From NCBI GenBank assembly GCA_905182335.1, contig CAJJBE010000001.1, positions 248,001-312,000 of the forward strand: a DNA stretch of 64,000 nucleotides, read 5' to 3'. The translations under genes and the position numbers were made by a program. Below, piece after piece: positions 1-9,421 of the stretch. The notes beneath the pieces were generated by a model. The model searched no databases and had not been told where the DNA came from. It was given only the letters and a program-made list of their open reading frames with translations. Source of the stretch: Flavobacteriales bacterium UBA4466. GTDB lineage: Bacteria > Bacteroidota > Bacteroidia > Flavobacteriales_D > Crocinitomicaceae. How positions within the stretch are numbered: position 1 is the first letter of the stretch; the number at the start of each line of letters is the position of its first letter.

Positions 1-3
1 TAA

Positions 4-831
4 GAAGCTCTGGGAAAAGATATTGTGAAGGCGAAATATGGTAACTTATTTCAAATGTATGAGAAAATTGTAGATGAAAACCCTTATGAAACGCCTATGA
101 TGATTTATCCTGCTGTTCACTACACAATGGGAGGAATCTGGGTTGATTACAACCTGCAAACCACTGTTCCCGGGCTCTACGCAATAGGTGAAGCCAACTT
201 TTCTGACCACGGGGCGAATAGGCTTGGGGCCTCTGCTTTAATGCAGGGCTTGGCTGACGGTTATTTTGTTCTGCCCTACACAATTGGCGACTACCTTTCT
301 CACGATATTAGGACAGGTCCAATCCCTACAGACACAAAGGAGTTTGATGAGGCAGAGAAAAACATTCAAAAAAATATTGATCATTTCATAAAAAACAAGG
401 GCACTAAGTCCGTTGACCATTTCCACAGAAGGCTCGGTAAGATTATGTGGGATAAGTGTGGGATGTCTAGAAATGAAAACGACTTAAAAATTGCTATTGA
501 AGAGATCGCTTCTCTACGAAAAGAGTTCTACAAAGAAGTAATGGTTCCGGGTTCTGCTGATGAATTTAATGAGCAGCTTGCAAAAGCAGAGCGCGTTGCA
601 GACTTTTTGGAGCTAGGAGAATTGTTTGCTAAAGACGCTTTAATAAGAGAAGAGTCTGCAGGAGGTCATTTTAGGGATGAGTATCAAACACCTGAAGGAG
701 AAGCGATGAGGCGAAAAGAATTTCAGTTTGTTTCTGCTTGGGAGTATAAAGGAGAGCCTAAAGATGCTGTTTTACATAAGGAAGATTTACTTTATAATAA
801 CATTGAAGTAAAAGAACGATCATACAAATAA
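4..831 (+). CDS. sdhA: Succinate dehydrogenase flavoprotein subunit, C-terminal part (5' end outside the window)
   Basis: This is the C-terminal part of the FAD-bearing subunit that oxidises succinate to fumarate (complex II / fumarate reductase). The fragment shows the substrate and FAD region [25 protein letters not shown] and GLADG, followed by the helical C-terminal domain. The stop at 829-831 lies five bases before sdhB, so the two form one operon in the usual Bacteroidota A-B order; a cytochrome b subunit would be expected upstream, outside the window. Oddity: the first three bases of the window read TAA in the SdhA frame, although the family clearly continues upstream ([16 protein letters not shown] follows immediately). 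This is either a real interruption or a one-base indel at the edge. The identity is secure; whether the gene is intact is not. Confidence 0.93.
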   Translation, partial: EALGKDIVKAKYGNLFQMYEKIVDENPYETPMMIYPAVHYTMGGIWVDYNLQTTVPGLYAIGEANFSDHGANRLGASALMQGLADGYFVLPYTIGDYLSHDIRTGPIPTDTKEFDEAEKNIQKNIDHFIKNKGTKSVDHFHRRLGKIMWDKCGMSRNENDLKIAIEEIASLRKEFYKEVMVPGSADEFNEQLAKAERVADFLELGELFAKDALIREESAGGHFRDEYQTPEGEAMRRKEFQFVSAWEYKGEPKDAVLHKEDLLYNNIEVKERSYK

Positions 832-836
832 TAGGA

Positions 837-1586
837 ATGATGAATTTAACCTTAAAAATCTGGCGTCAGAAAAACGCAAAAGATAAAGGAAGCATGGTAG
901 ACTATCAGGTCTCAGGAATATCTCCGGACATGTCTTTTCTTGAAATGCTAGATATATTAAACAATCAATTAATAGAAAAAGGAGAGTCTCCCGTTGCATT
1001 TGACCATGATTGTAGAGAGGGGATATGCGGAATGTGTTCTCTTTATATTAATGGTGAGGCCCATGGTCCAGACAGAAGAGTTACTACATGTCAGCTACAC
1101 ATGCGTAAATTTAAAGATGGAGACACTATTTATATAGAGCCGTTTAGGGCTAAGGGATTTCCGATAATAAAAGATTTAGTCGTTGATAGGGGTGCGTTTG
1201 ATCGAATTCAACATTCAGGGGGCTTTATATCAGTTAACACCTCTGGTAATACACAAGATGCGAACTCCATTCCTATTTCAAAACATGATGCTGATAAGGC
1301 AATGGATGCCGCTACCTGTATTGGCTGTGGGGCCTGTGTTGCTTCGTGTAAAAACTCGAGCGCAATGCTTTTTGTCTCAGCGAAAGTCTCTCAATACGCA
1401 CTACTTCCTCAGGGCAAGGTAGAAGCGACAGAGAGAGTTTTAAATATGGTTCAGCAAATGGACGAGGAAGGGTTTGGTAACTGTACCAATACCGGAGCCT
1501 GTGAAGTAGAGTGTCCAAAAGGAATTTCACTAGAAAACATTGCTCGTATGAACCGTGAGTTTTTAAAAGCTTCGTTAAAACCGTAA
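837..1586 (+). CDS. sdhB: Succinate dehydrogenase iron-sulfur subunit
   Basis: This 249-residue electron-transfer subunit passes electrons from SdhA to quinone at the inner face of the cytoplasmic membrane. The N-terminal ferredoxin-like domain binds [2Fe-2S] through C59, C64, C67 and C85 (CREGICGMC). The C-terminal domain has CIGCGAC plus C171 (from C161) and a second cluster set at C216, C222 and C226 ([14 protein letters not shown]). Length and motifs are normal for the Bacteroidota type. Two consecutive ATGs (837 and 840) are possible starts. It follows sdhA by five bases, so the two are co-transcribed, and a hairpin terminator lies 25 bases after the stop. Confidence 0.96.
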   Translation: MMNLTLKIWRQKNAKDKGSMVDYQVSGISPDMSFLEMLDILNNQLIEKGESPVAFDHDCREGICGMCSLYINGEAHGPDRRVTTCQLHMRKFKDGDTIYIEPFRAKGFPIIKDLVVDRGAFDRIQHSGGFISVNTSGNTQDANSIPISKHDADKAMDAATCIGCGACVASCKNSSAMLFVSAKVSQYALLPQGKVEATERVLNMVQQMDEEGFGNCTNTGACEVECPKGISLENIARMNREFLKASLKP

Positions 1587-1610
1587 GTAAAAATCTAATA
1601 TTCTAATAAT

Positions 1611-1642
1611 AAAAGGGTTAAATTTATTTTTAGCCTTTTTTT
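1611..1642 (+). terminator. Rho-independent terminator after sdhAB
   Basis: A 12-bp stem (1611-1622 with 1629-1640, two G-U pairs) closes a six-base loop and runs into seven T's. It sits just after the sdhB stop and before the next gene, so it probably ends the sdh operon transcript. Confidence 0.65.
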
Positions 1643-1713
1643 GTGTTTAAAACACTAGCTTCAGAACAATGAAATTATTAGTATTTTAGCAACAACTTAA
1701 AAACACTTTTTAT

Positions 1714-3507
1714 ATGAAAAAAATTATACTATCAATTGCCCTGATTGCGTCAAGCTTTCTAGGGTACTCGCAAGTTGTTTGTGCGGGAGTTTCCCCAGCA
1801 TCAATTACCGGAAACTATTTCTTTGAATGGGCAGACCCGGCAGGATTAGACTGGGCAACACCCGATTTTTTAGTTACAGGGGTATTCGTTCAAGATACAT
1901 TAATGATGATTAACGACGGGTCGCCGGGAATTAACCTACAAGGTAATCCTGTTTCTGCAGAAGGATGTGCAGGGTCTGGAGATGTTGGAGCTCCTCCAGC
2001 AGGAACTTTAAATGATTTGACTGGTAAAATTGCTGTTGTCTATAGAAACACGTGTGAGTTTGGATATAAAGCTCTACAAGCTCAAAATGCCGGAGCAGTA
2101 GGGGTTGTTATCATTAACCGTGACCCTGAAGCTTTGCCAATGGCTGGGGGTGTTGAAGGTTTAAATGTTACTATCCCTGTTGTAATGCTGTCTAGTCTAG
2201 ATGGGCTAATCCTTACAAATGAAATGGAAAACGGCCCTGTTGTTATGTTTATAGGAAACAAAGTTGGCGCATATAACAATGACGTAGGAACTTCTGCAGC
2301 CGACTTAATGATTTCTCCTTATGGAGCATCAAATACATTCTTTGACAATGGATTCGATTTAGCTATTCAAATTTATAACTTCGGTTCCAACGAACAGTCA
2401 AATGTAACCGTTCGAGCCAAAATAGATGGGCCTTCCGGTAATGTATATGATGATACAGTATCCGCTCCATTAATGGAAAGTGGTGATTCACTTTATATTG
2501 TATCTGGAAATCCGGTGGCATTCGCTCCTTTCGATTTAGGGGGGATAGGAATGTACCCTGTTGGCGAGTATACATTAACATATACATTAAGTATGGGTGA
2601 CTCCGTTATCGATGATTCAGATTTTGATAATATTTTTGAGTCAAAATTTTCGGTTAATGACGAAATGATTTCTTTAGCTAACCTAGATGCTGACGGAATG
2701 CCATCGGCTTCTTCGTTTCCAAGTAATTCAATTACTGAGTACCAATCTTGTATGTTCTATGAAGACGCTAACGCAAGCAATGTAGGTGTTTTAGGAACAT
2801 TCTTTGTTCCTTATGCCGATACGGCTATAGACAATTTAGAGGGTGCAGAAATCTTTATTAATGTTTATGAGTGGTTAGATCCTTGGATTGATTTAAGTGA
2901 CCCAGCTTACGCTGGAGGCGCTAACAATAATTGGTTTAATGCGTTAAATCAAATCGCTTACTCAACTTATTACCCAACATCTAATGACGAAACAGGTAAT
3001 GCTGTTTATGTTGCTTTTGACGACCCAATTGCGGTACAAGATAATCAAAGATACCTGTTCTGTTTACAGTCTTTTGATCCTACTATCTCTTTCGGGTATG
3101 ACGACAACCTAAACTATGACGGGAATCAGGGGATCACTGCAATGCCTGTTTCTCCTGTTTATGTCGATGACACTTGGTACACCGGAGGATGGAATGGTTA
3201 TTCTACTCCTTCTATTGGCCTCAAGGTTATTGACGGTGCTCAATTAGGCTTAGATGACCATGCAACTATAGCTGGCATGGCATACCCAAACCCTGCTGTT
3301 GATGTGTTAACTGTTTCTGTTAATTCAAATGGATTAGCTAACATTTCTGTAACCGATGTCACTGGTAAACTATGCTTAAATAAAGCTGTTAACTTAATTA
3401 ACGGTAACGCTGAAATGAACATATCTTCTTTAGAAGTTGGGGTTTATGTCTTCAATGTTGAACTAGAAAATGGTGAAACTTCTCAATTCAATGTGGTTAA
3501 GAAATAG
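1714..3507 (+). CDS. Secreted PA-domain protein with T9SS type A sorting domain
   Basis: A 597-residue exported protein. Residues 1-20 are a signal peptide (MKKIILSIALIASSFLGYSQ). Residues about 98-181 form a protease-associated (PA) domain (DLTGKIAVVYRNTCEFGYKA, then AGAVGVVIIN and IPVVMLSS). The middle is a long beta-rich region without a recognisable catalytic motif. The last 75 residues are a T9SS type A sorting domain, starting AYPNPAVDVL, with ISVTDVTGK and GVYVFNVE. It is therefore predicted to pass the Sec and type IX systems to the cell surface or medium. PA domains usually accompany proteases or bind ligands, but no protease domain is visible, so the role is unknown. It is flanked by terminators on both sides and appears to be monocistronic. 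Confidence 0.88.
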   Translation: MKKIILSIALIASSFLGYSQVVCAGVSPASITGNYFFEWADPAGLDWATPDFLVTGVFVQDTLMMINDGSPGINLQGNPVSAEGCAGSGDVGAPPAGTLNDLTGKIAVVYRNTCEFGYKALQAQNAGAVGVVIINRDPEALPMAGGVEGLNVTIPVVMLSSLDGLILTNEMENGPVVMFIGNKVGAYNNDVGTSAADLMISPYGASNTFFDNGFDLAIQIYNFGSNEQSNVTVRAKIDGPSGNVYDDTVSAPLMESGDSLYIVSGNPVAFAPFDLGGIGMYPVGEYTLTYTLSMGDSVIDDSDFDNIFESKFSVNDEMISLANLDADGMPSASSFPSNSITEYQSCMFYEDANASNVGVLGTFFVPYADTAIDNLEGAEIFINVYEWLDPWIDLSDPAYAGGANNNWFNALNQIAYSTYYPTSNDETGNAVYVAFDDPIAVQDNQRYLFCLQSFDPTISFGYDDNLNYDGNQGITAMPVSPVYVDDTWYTGGWNGYSTPSIGLKVIDGAQLGLDDHATIAGMAYPNPAVDVLTVSVNSNGLANISVTDVTGKLCLNKAVNLINGNAEMNISSLEVGVYVFNVELENGETSQFNVVKK

Positions 3508-3522
3508 GCTTTATTACATACT

Positions 3523-3555
3523 AAATGGCGTCCTAAATTAGGGCGCCATTTTTTT
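3523..3555 (+). terminator. Terminator after the PA-domain protein gene
   Basis: AAATGGCG (3523-3530) pairs with CGCCATTT (3544-3551), extended by an inner TCCTAA/TTAGGG stem, and is followed by a T run. It lies between convergent genes and terminates the plus-strand transcript. Confidence 0.8.
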
Positions 3556-3561
3556 GTGTCA

Positions 3562-3939
3562 TTAACCCCAATTATCTATAAACCCATCTAGATCTCTTCT
3601 GTCTTTCTTGGTTGGCTTGCCTGTTCCGTTGTGACGATAGTTACTTTGAGCAGCTTGATACGTCTTTAGCTTCTCAATTTCTTCCGCGGGAGTTACGTCT
3701 ATTATAAAACCATCCACAAGCTTTGCGCCTATGCGCTTGTTTAATAGCTGGATTACCCTATAAGAAAAAACAGCTGTATGTTTGATGATTTGAATTTCAT
3801 CTCCGAGCTTTACTTCTTTGGCGGGCTTCGTGTTTAAATGATTAAGCTTAATCTTCCCTCTGTTAATTACTTCTGTGGCCTGGGATCTCGTTTTAGCTAG
3901 CCTAACAGCCCAAACATACTTGTCTATCCTACAAGCCAT
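3562..3939 (-). CDS. S4-domain RNA-binding protein (Hsp15-like)
   Basis: A small (125 aa) basic protein starting MACRIDKYVWAVRLAKTRSQ, the signature of the S4 RNA-binding domain (residues about 3-65, including the RGKIKLN turn). The tail is rich in K and R. The closest known family is Hsp15/YrfH, which binds stalled 50S subunits carrying a nascent chain and helps recycle them. The E. coli function is known for the family; transferring it here is inference. The gene ends just beyond the terminator of the convergent upstream gene. A 52-codon open frame overlaps its start. Confidence 0.85.
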   Translation of the reverse strand: MACRIDKYVWAVRLAKTRSQATEVINRGKIKLNHLNTKPAKEVKLGDEIQIIKHTAVFSYRVIQLLNKRIGAKLVDGFIIDVTPAEEIEKLKTYQAAQSNYRHNGTGKPTKKDRRDLDGFIDNWG

Positions 3940-4087
3940 CTTTAATGTGTTTAGTGATTACTCGTTCATATAAGCGCTCTGAATGAGATTTCAAGTTAAT
4001 AGAAATAAAGTTGTCGATCCCAAAAAAAGCGAACACCTTGTTTCTACCTTTAAAAGCAAGAGTTAATTCGTTAAAGATAAACAACAT
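3929..4087 (-). CDS. Possible small protein (52 aa) upstream of the S4 gene
   Basis: An open frame begins at an ATG (4085-4087), starting MLFIFNELTLAFKGRNKVFA, and ends KHIKDGL. Its TAG falls inside the first codons of the S4 gene, so translation could be coupled. The composition is mixed charged and hydrophobic and could be a real peptide, but I recognise no family and such frames arise by chance. Listed only as a candidate. Confidence 0.25.
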   Translation of the reverse strand: MLFIFNELTLAFKGRNKVFAFFGIDNFISINLKSHSERLYERVITKHIKDGL

Positions 4088-4136
4088 TGTAACGCTTTTA
4101 ATAAAACAACACTCAAGAAATACGCTGCGTTCACTC

Positions 4137-5243
4137 TTAATGGATTGCTGGCGCGTCTTTTTCAGTGCCTAATTTATGTAGCATTTTAGCATGTCCCGAA
4201 AGAGCATCGTAAAATGTTTTATACGAGTAATAAGGCAGGTTATACTCAAAGGCCGTATCTCTTACAATACTTGAAATTTTACGATAATGAACATGACAAA
4301 CGTTCGGAAATAAATGGTGTTCAATTTGATAGTTCAACCCGCCAACATACCATGAAAAAACACGTGCTTTGGGAGCAAAGTTAGCCGTATTCATTAATTG
4401 ATTTGCAGCCCAGTCTAATTCAATTTCTCCTTTCGGACTTGCAACCTCAAATGTTGAGGGTGGAACCACGTGTGCAGGCTGAAAAATACCAGCTAGTGTT
4501 AGTCCTGCAATGAAGTGCATGAGCAAGAAGCACAAAAGAGTAGCCCACCATGGCATAGAACTAACAAATAATGGTAAGGCTAAAGTAAACGCTAAATATA
4601 TTGTTTTTGTAATTATCAACGTTATTAAAAACTGTGTTCCTGTAATCCCTTGAGTCTTTAGAAGATCTTTCTTTTTATAACGAGCATATTGAGAATAATC
4701 CTTAGATGTTGCCCACATAACGGTCATCATTCCATAAAGAAACCAAGCATAAACATGTTGAAACCTATGAGCTCTCTTGAGTTCTTGATTTGGTGAAAAA
4801 CGCATCAATCCTCCAATATCAATATCCTCGTCCATCTCATCTACATTTGTAAATGTGTGGTGCAATACATTATGCTGAATTCTCCAGTTTACATCGCTTC
4901 CTCCAACTAGCCAAATCATTTTACCCATAAACATATTTACATACTTATTCTTGGAATAAGCACTATGGTTTGCATCATGCATAATTGAAAGGCCTATTCC
5001 CGACATTCCAAAACCCATTAAAACCCACATCAGAATAATTAGCCAACTAGTCTCTAGAGCCGTTAAGATTAAAATAAACGGCACCAAGTATAGCGAAATC
5101 ATGAAAATGCTCTTAACAACCATGTTGATATTAGCATATTTAGAAAGGTTCTTTTCTTTAAAGTAACTATTTACCCTTTTACGAAGCTCTTTGTGGAAAT
5201 CATCGTTATTTGGGGCGGTAAATTTAACTTTATTTAAAATCAT
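4137..5243 (-). CDS. Membrane fatty-acid desaturase (acyl-CoA/acyl-lipid type)
   Basis: A 368-residue di-iron membrane desaturase that would introduce a cis double bond into fatty acyl chains using O2 and external electrons. The three histidine boxes are intact: HDANH (89-93), HNVLHH (124-129) and QIEHH (306-310). QIEHH, with Q in the first position, is typical of the front-end/linoleoyl desaturase branch. Hydrophobic pairs at about 42-85 and 205-255 give the usual four-helix topology. No cytochrome b5 domain is fused, so a separate ferredoxin or reductase must supply electrons; none is nearby. The regiospecificity cannot be read from the sequence. A good promoter lies just upstream and the gene appears to stand alone, divergent from ispG. 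Confidence 0.9.
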   Translation of the reverse strand: MILNKVKFTAPNNDDFHKELRKRVNSYFKEKNLSKYANINMVVKSIFMISLYLVPFILILTALETSWLIILMWVLMGFGMSGIGLSIMHDANHSAYSKNKYVNMFMGKMIWLVGGSDVNWRIQHNVLHHTFTNVDEMDEDIDIGGLMRFSPNQELKRAHRFQHVYAWFLYGMMTVMWATSKDYSQYARYKKKDLLKTQGITGTQFLITLIITKTIYLAFTLALPLFVSSMPWWATLLCFLLMHFIAGLTLAGIFQPAHVVPPSTFEVASPKGEIELDWAANQLMNTANFAPKARVFSWYVGGLNYQIEHHLFPNVCHVHYRKISSIVRDTAFEYNLPYYSYKTFYDALSGHAKMLHKLGTEKDAPAIH

Positions 5244-5269
5244 AATATTGAACTATTGTTTTCAGACTG

Positions 5270-5303
5270 CAAAGATAACGTTAAAATAAGTGGCTATAAG
5301 CAA
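5270..5303 (-). promoter_or_regulatory. Bacteroidota-type promoter of the desaturase gene
   Basis: On the minus strand a TTG (5303-5301) precedes TATCTTTG (5277-5270) by 23 bases. This matches the Bacteroidota -33 TTG / -7 TAnnTTTG pattern at the long end of the accepted spacing. The -7 box lies 26 bases before the ATG. Confidence 0.55.
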
Positions 5304-5408
5304 TAAAAATCATAATTTATTATAACAATTACATTCTTAACCATAATTCACACAACACATAAAGGCTATAAAGACTATTTTTGTTTCAAATAAAGTACTT
5401 TTACTTCG

Positions 5409-7343
5409 ATGCATAAAAAAATCACCGAAAACTATTGTAACGATTCATTTAATCGTTCCAGAAATAAAACCATAGCAGTTCAAGTTGGTATCCTTTCTAT
5501 TGGAGGAGATGCCCCTATTCGTGTTCAGTCTATGACCACGGCGGACACTATGGACACGCAAAAGTCTGTTGAGGAATCAATTAGAATGATCGAGAAAGGG
5601 TGCGAGTTAGTTCGGTTAACTGCTCCAAGCAAGAAAGAAGCTGAAAACCTAGCGGTTATAAAAAAGCAGCTCTTTGAAAAAGGGCATAATACACCCCTTG
5701 TTGCAGACATACATTTTACACCGAATGCGGCAGAAATTGCCTCGAAACACGTTGAAAAAGTCCGTATAAACCCAGGGAATTATGCTGATAAAAAGAAGTT
5801 TGAAAAACTAGAATATACCGACGAATCGTATGCTGACGAATTAAAACGAATCGAAGAAAAGTTTACGCCTTTAGTACTTTTGTGTAAAGAGCATGGAACA
5901 GCTATGCGTATTGGAACTAATCACGGATCGCTTTCAGATAGAATTTTGAGTCGTTATGGCGACACCCCTGATGGAATGGTTGAGTCTGCCATGGAGTTTT
6001 TAATTGTTTGTTATAAAAACGATTTTCACAATGTTGTTGTCTCGATGAAGGCAAGTAATACGCTTGTCATGGTACAAGCATATCGTATGCTTGTTTCGGT
6101 AATGAAAGCAAAGGGGATGTCTTATCCATTGCATCTTGGGGTCACGGAGGCCGGAGAGGGTGAAGACGGGCGCATCAAGTCCGCCGTTGGTATTGGAGCC
6201 TTACTAGAGGATGGCTTGGGTGACACCATTCGCGTTTCGCTTACAGAAAAACCAGAGGCCGAAATACCTGTTGCAATAAAGCTTCTTGAAAAATTCAACA
6301 CTAAAATATATATCCCACTTTCTATTAAGGGGGCTAACAACACCCTTCCATACAACCCTTTCCATTATGAAAGGAGGAAAAGTAATTCGGTTGAGAACAT
6401 TGGGGGTCAGAATGTCCCTGTAGTTTTTGCTGACATAAGCACCCTAGATGTGATCAAACGCGCTCACTTCTTTGGCTTTGGGCTGAACTACTCTGTTCCC
6501 CTAGACAAATGGAACCTAACCGACATGGCAGCCGACGTGGTTTATATTGGGGAACAACAATTAAGTTTCGAGATCCCTGGAACACTGAAAGTTCTGTGTA
6601 GCTATAAGAACTGGAAAGACAACTATTCTGACAAGCCAGGGTTTTATCCCCTAATTAATAAGGCCGAGGCCGTTTTGTTTAATTCGAAAGCAGTCTTTTT
6701 TGTTAAGCACTCTGGCGAAGACAGAGAAACATCTTACTTGCTTAAATTCCCAAACGCGATCGTTGTTCTCGATTCACAGCACCCTAATAAAACACAGCTT
6801 TACCGTAATATTAACTTGAACTTTGCGAATAATAAAATTAAAAACCCCGTTATAATCTGTTCCTCTCCTTCAGCTAAAGACTCAGAAACATATCAATTAT
6901 GGGCATCATCTGATTTAGGGTCTGTGCTAATTGACGGTTTTGGAGACGGGATTTGGCTCGAGGGAAATCAAAGCGTCCAACTAATAAACACAACGTCTTT
7001 TGGAATACTTCAAGCTACCCGATGTCGTATTTCTAAAACAGAATATATTAGTTGTCCATCTTGTGGAAGAACACTCTTTGACTTGCAAGAAACTACAGCA
7101 AATATTAGATCTAAAACCTCACACCTTAAAGGATTGAAAATTGGAATTATGGGGTGTATTGTTAATGGCCCTGGAGAAATGGCCGATGCGGATTACGGAT
7201 ACGTTGGAACTAGGCCGGGGAAAATTCACTTGTATAAAGAGCAAACCGTTGTCCGAAAAAACATTCCAGAAGACAGGGCAGTTAATGAGCTAATCGACCT
7301 TATTAAAGAAAATGGGGATTGGATTGAGCCAAAAGGCGACTAA
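5409..7343 (+). CDS. ispG: 4-hydroxy-3-methylbut-2-enyl diphosphate synthase (long form)
   Basis: The enzyme of the penultimate MEP-pathway step, converting cyclic MEcPP to HMBPP with a [4Fe-4S] cluster. The N-terminal TIM barrel (RVQSMTTADTMDT onward) ends around residue 290. A long insert of roughly 230 residues follows, and then the cluster domain with C549, C552 and C583 (CPSCGRT; GCIVNGPGE, with the fourth ligand E590). At 644 residues it is the three-domain form found in Bacteroidota, Chlorobi and plants rather than the roughly 370-residue E. coli form; the insert is a second, catalytically silent barrel in that family. A TACTTTTA box ends only four bases before the ATG, so the transcript may lack a leader. 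Monocistronic. Confidence 0.96.
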   Translation: MHKKITENYCNDSFNRSRNKTIAVQVGILSIGGDAPIRVQSMTTADTMDTQKSVEESIRMIEKGCELVRLTAPSKKEAENLAVIKKQLFEKGHNTPLVADIHFTPNAAEIASKHVEKVRINPGNYADKKKFEKLEYTDESYADELKRIEEKFTPLVLLCKEHGTAMRIGTNHGSLSDRILSRYGDTPDGMVESAMEFLIVCYKNDFHNVVVSMKASNTLVMVQAYRMLVSVMKAKGMSYPLHLGVTEAGEGEDGRIKSAVGIGALLEDGLGDTIRVSLTEKPEAEIPVAIKLLEKFNTKIYIPLSIKGANNTLPYNPFHYERRKSNSVENIGGQNVPVVFADISTLDVIKRAHFFGFGLNYSVPLDKWNLTDMAADVVYIGEQQLSFEIPGTLKVLCSYKNWKDNYSDKPGFYPLINKAEAVLFNSKAVFFVKHSGEDRETSYLLKFPNAIVVLDSQHPNKTQLYRNINLNFANNKIKNPVIICSSPSAKDSETYQLWASSDLGSVLIDGFGDGIWLEGNQSVQLINTTSFGILQATRCRISKTEYISCPSCGRTLFDLQETTANIRSKTSHLKGLKIGIMGCIVNGPGEMADADYGYVGTRPGKIHLYKEQTVVRKNIPEDRAVNELIDLIKENGDWIEPKGD

Positions 7344-7506
7344 ATAGTATAGTAATTTGTTTTTCAGGCTGTTAGCTGTTGCTTTTTTTGCCTCTCACAC
7401 AACAATTATCTCGCCAAGCCTGTGGTGTTTGCACGCTGCCCTTGATAAAGTGTGTTAAAGCGCTTTAAAATGCATCATTAAGCTCTAAGTAAGACATGCT
7501 CTAGAC

Positions 7507-9378
7507 TTACCGTCCTAGAAAAACTAAAAGAACAGAAATATCACTTGGAGAAACGCCACTCACTCTCGAAGCCTGCCCTATAGTTGCTGGTCTTAATTTT
7601 GACAGCTTTTCTTTCGCTTCACTGCTTAAGCTTTTTAATTGTGAATAATCTAGGTCAGATGGAATACTAGCTTCATCTAGACGATTCATTTTTTTAGCCA
7701 CATCTTCCTCTCGGCTAATGTACCCTTCATATTTCAATTGAATTTCTGTTTGAGAAACAATGTCTGGATGGTTTTTTGTTAGTTTCGCGGCTAGCTTTTT
7801 TGACGCAACACTCATCCCAAGAACATCTTCCATTGAAATGTTCGGTCTTGTAATTAAAGAACTTAATCGAACCTGCTGAATTATTGGAGCACTATTTCTT
7901 TTTGTTAAAACAGGGTTTGCTGTATCAACAGCGACCCCTTCCATTTGAAGCGATTTCTTTAGCTCTTCTGTTCCTTTCATTTTTGATTCAACACGGCTAA
8001 GCGCCAAGTCGTCTGTTAAACCTAAAGCGTGGCCAATTTGGGTTAATCGAATATCTGCGTTGTCTTGACGTAATAAAATTCGATACTCAGCACGGCTAGT
8101 AAACATTCGATAAGGCTCTTCAGTCCCTTTGGTTATTAAGTCGTCTATTAAAACGCCTATATAAGCTTCGCTTCGTGAAAGAATAAGTGGCTCTTTGTTC
8201 CTTATTTTAAGGTGTGCGTTAATGCCTGCCATTAACCCCTGGCAGGCAGCCTCTTCATAACCTGTCGTCCCGTTAATTTGCCCTGCAAAATAGAGCCCCT
8301 CAATATCTTTTGTTTCAAGCGTATGCTTTAACTGTGTTGGTGGAAAATAATCGTATTCAATGGCATATCCAGGGCGAAACATTTTTACTTTTTCAAAGCC
8401 AGAAATTAATCTCATTGCTCTTATTTGAACATCCTCAGGCAATGACGTGCTAAAGCCGTTAACATATATTTCAATAGTGTTCCAGCCTTCCGGCTCAACA
8501 AATACCTGATGTCTATCACGATCTGCGAAACGATTTATTTTATCCTCTATGCTTGGACAATACCTGGGCCCAACACTTTTAATAGCACCATTAAACATTG
8601 GAGAACGGTCAAACCCTTCTTTTAACATTTCGTGTGTTTCAGGATTTGTATATGTAATATAGCACGAGCGTTGTTTTGACAACGGCTTAGTGTCTGAGTA
8701 GCTAAATTTTGAGGGGGCGTTATCACCAAACTGTTCTTCCATTTTAGAATAATCCAATGAACGGCCATCCACACGAGGAGGCGTTCCCGTTTTCATTCTT
8801 CCTGTTTCAAAACCTAACTTCGAAAGCTCTTCGGTGACTCCTGTTGCTGCTTTTTCACCGGCACGGCCGCCACCAAACTGCTTTTCGCCCAAATGAATTA
8901 AGCCGTTCAAAAAAGTGCCGTTTGTCAAAACAACTGACTTTGCCTTTATCTCAACTCCTATAGCCGTCTTAATACCAACGATGGCTTCACCTTGAGTTAT
9001 TAGACCCGTACACATGTCTTGCCAAAAATCAACATTCTGGTTTCTCTCCAGCATCAGTCGCCACTCTTCAGCGAACAGCATTCTATCATTTTGCGTTCTT
9101 GGAGACCACATTGCGGGCCCCTTTGATCGGTTTAACATCCTAAATTGTATCGCGCTTAAATCACTGACAATCCCTGATCCCCCGCCAAGCGCGTCTATTT
9201 CCCTTACAATCTGCCCTTTCGCTACTCCTCCCATTGCTGGGTTACAACTCATCTGAGCAATTGTATTCATGTTCATAGTAACCAGCAGCACTGAGCTCCC
9301 GAGTTTTGCCGCGGCATTTGCGGCTTCACAGCCAGCGTGCCCACCCCCAACTACTATTACATCATATTCTTTTAACAT
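7507..9378 (-). CDS. mnmG: tRNA uridine 5-carboxymethylaminomethyl modification enzyme MnmG (GidA)
   Basis: The FAD enzyme that, with MnmE, adds the carboxymethylaminomethyl group to U34 of several tRNAs. It has the N-terminal dinucleotide fold GGGHAGCEAA (residues 11-20), SCNPAMGGVAKG, TGTPPRVDGR and the helical C-terminal MnmE/tRNA-binding region (KYEGYISRE). Length (623 aa) is normal. It is the last gene of a minus-strand cluster (DUF4175, HATPase, ybeY, mnmG). Two parS-like sites lie directly upstream, in the 43-base spacer and in the end of ybeY. gidA is a classical neighbour of bacterial replication origins, in line with those sites. Confidence 0.97.
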   Translation of the reverse strand: MLKEYDVIVVGGGHAGCEAANAAAKLGSSVLLVTMNMNTIAQMSCNPAMGGVAKGQIVREIDALGGGSGIVSDLSAIQFRMLNRSKGPAMWSPRTQNDRMLFAEEWRLMLERNQNVDFWQDMCTGLITQGEAIVGIKTAIGVEIKAKSVVLTNGTFLNGLIHLGEKQFGGGRAGEKAATGVTEELSKLGFETGRMKTGTPPRVDGRSLDYSKMEEQFGDNAPSKFSYSDTKPLSKQRSCYITYTNPETHEMLKEGFDRSPMFNGAIKSVGPRYCPSIEDKINRFADRDRHQVFVEPEGWNTIEIYVNGFSTSLPEDVQIRAMRLISGFEKVKMFRPGYAIEYDYFPPTQLKHTLETKDIEGLYFAGQINGTTGYEEAACQGLMAGINAHLKIRNKEPLILSRSEAYIGVLIDDLITKGTEEPYRMFTSRAEYRILLRQDNADIRLTQIGHALGLTDDLALSRVESKMKGTEELKKSLQMEGVAVDTANPVLTKRNSAPIIQQVRLSSLITRPNISMEDVLGMSVASKKLAAKLTKNHPDIVSQTEIQLKYEGYISREEDVAKKMNRLDEASIPSDLDYSQLKSLSSEAKEKLSKLRPATIGQASRVSGVSPSDISVLLVFLGR

Positions 9379-9385
9379 AAACTAT

Positions 9386-9401
9386 TGTTTCACGTGGAAC
9401 A
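9386..9401. promoter_or_regulatory. parS: parS site 1 (ParB-binding centromere)
   Basis: TGTTTCACGTGGAACA; its reverse complement is TGTTCCACGTGAAACA, the classical B. subtilis parS sequence. It lies in the spacer between ybeY and mnmG. ParB binds such sites and spreads to segregate the origin region with ParA and SMC. No parAB genes are in the window. Confidence 0.85.
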
Positions 9402-9421
9402 AAACTAACACCCGCCAATGC

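Noticed and set aside
7344-7506. Terminator between convergent ispG and mnmG
   Set aside because: There is a T run, but the possible stems are only three or four base pairs. No convincing hairpin; nothing else is seen in this spacer.
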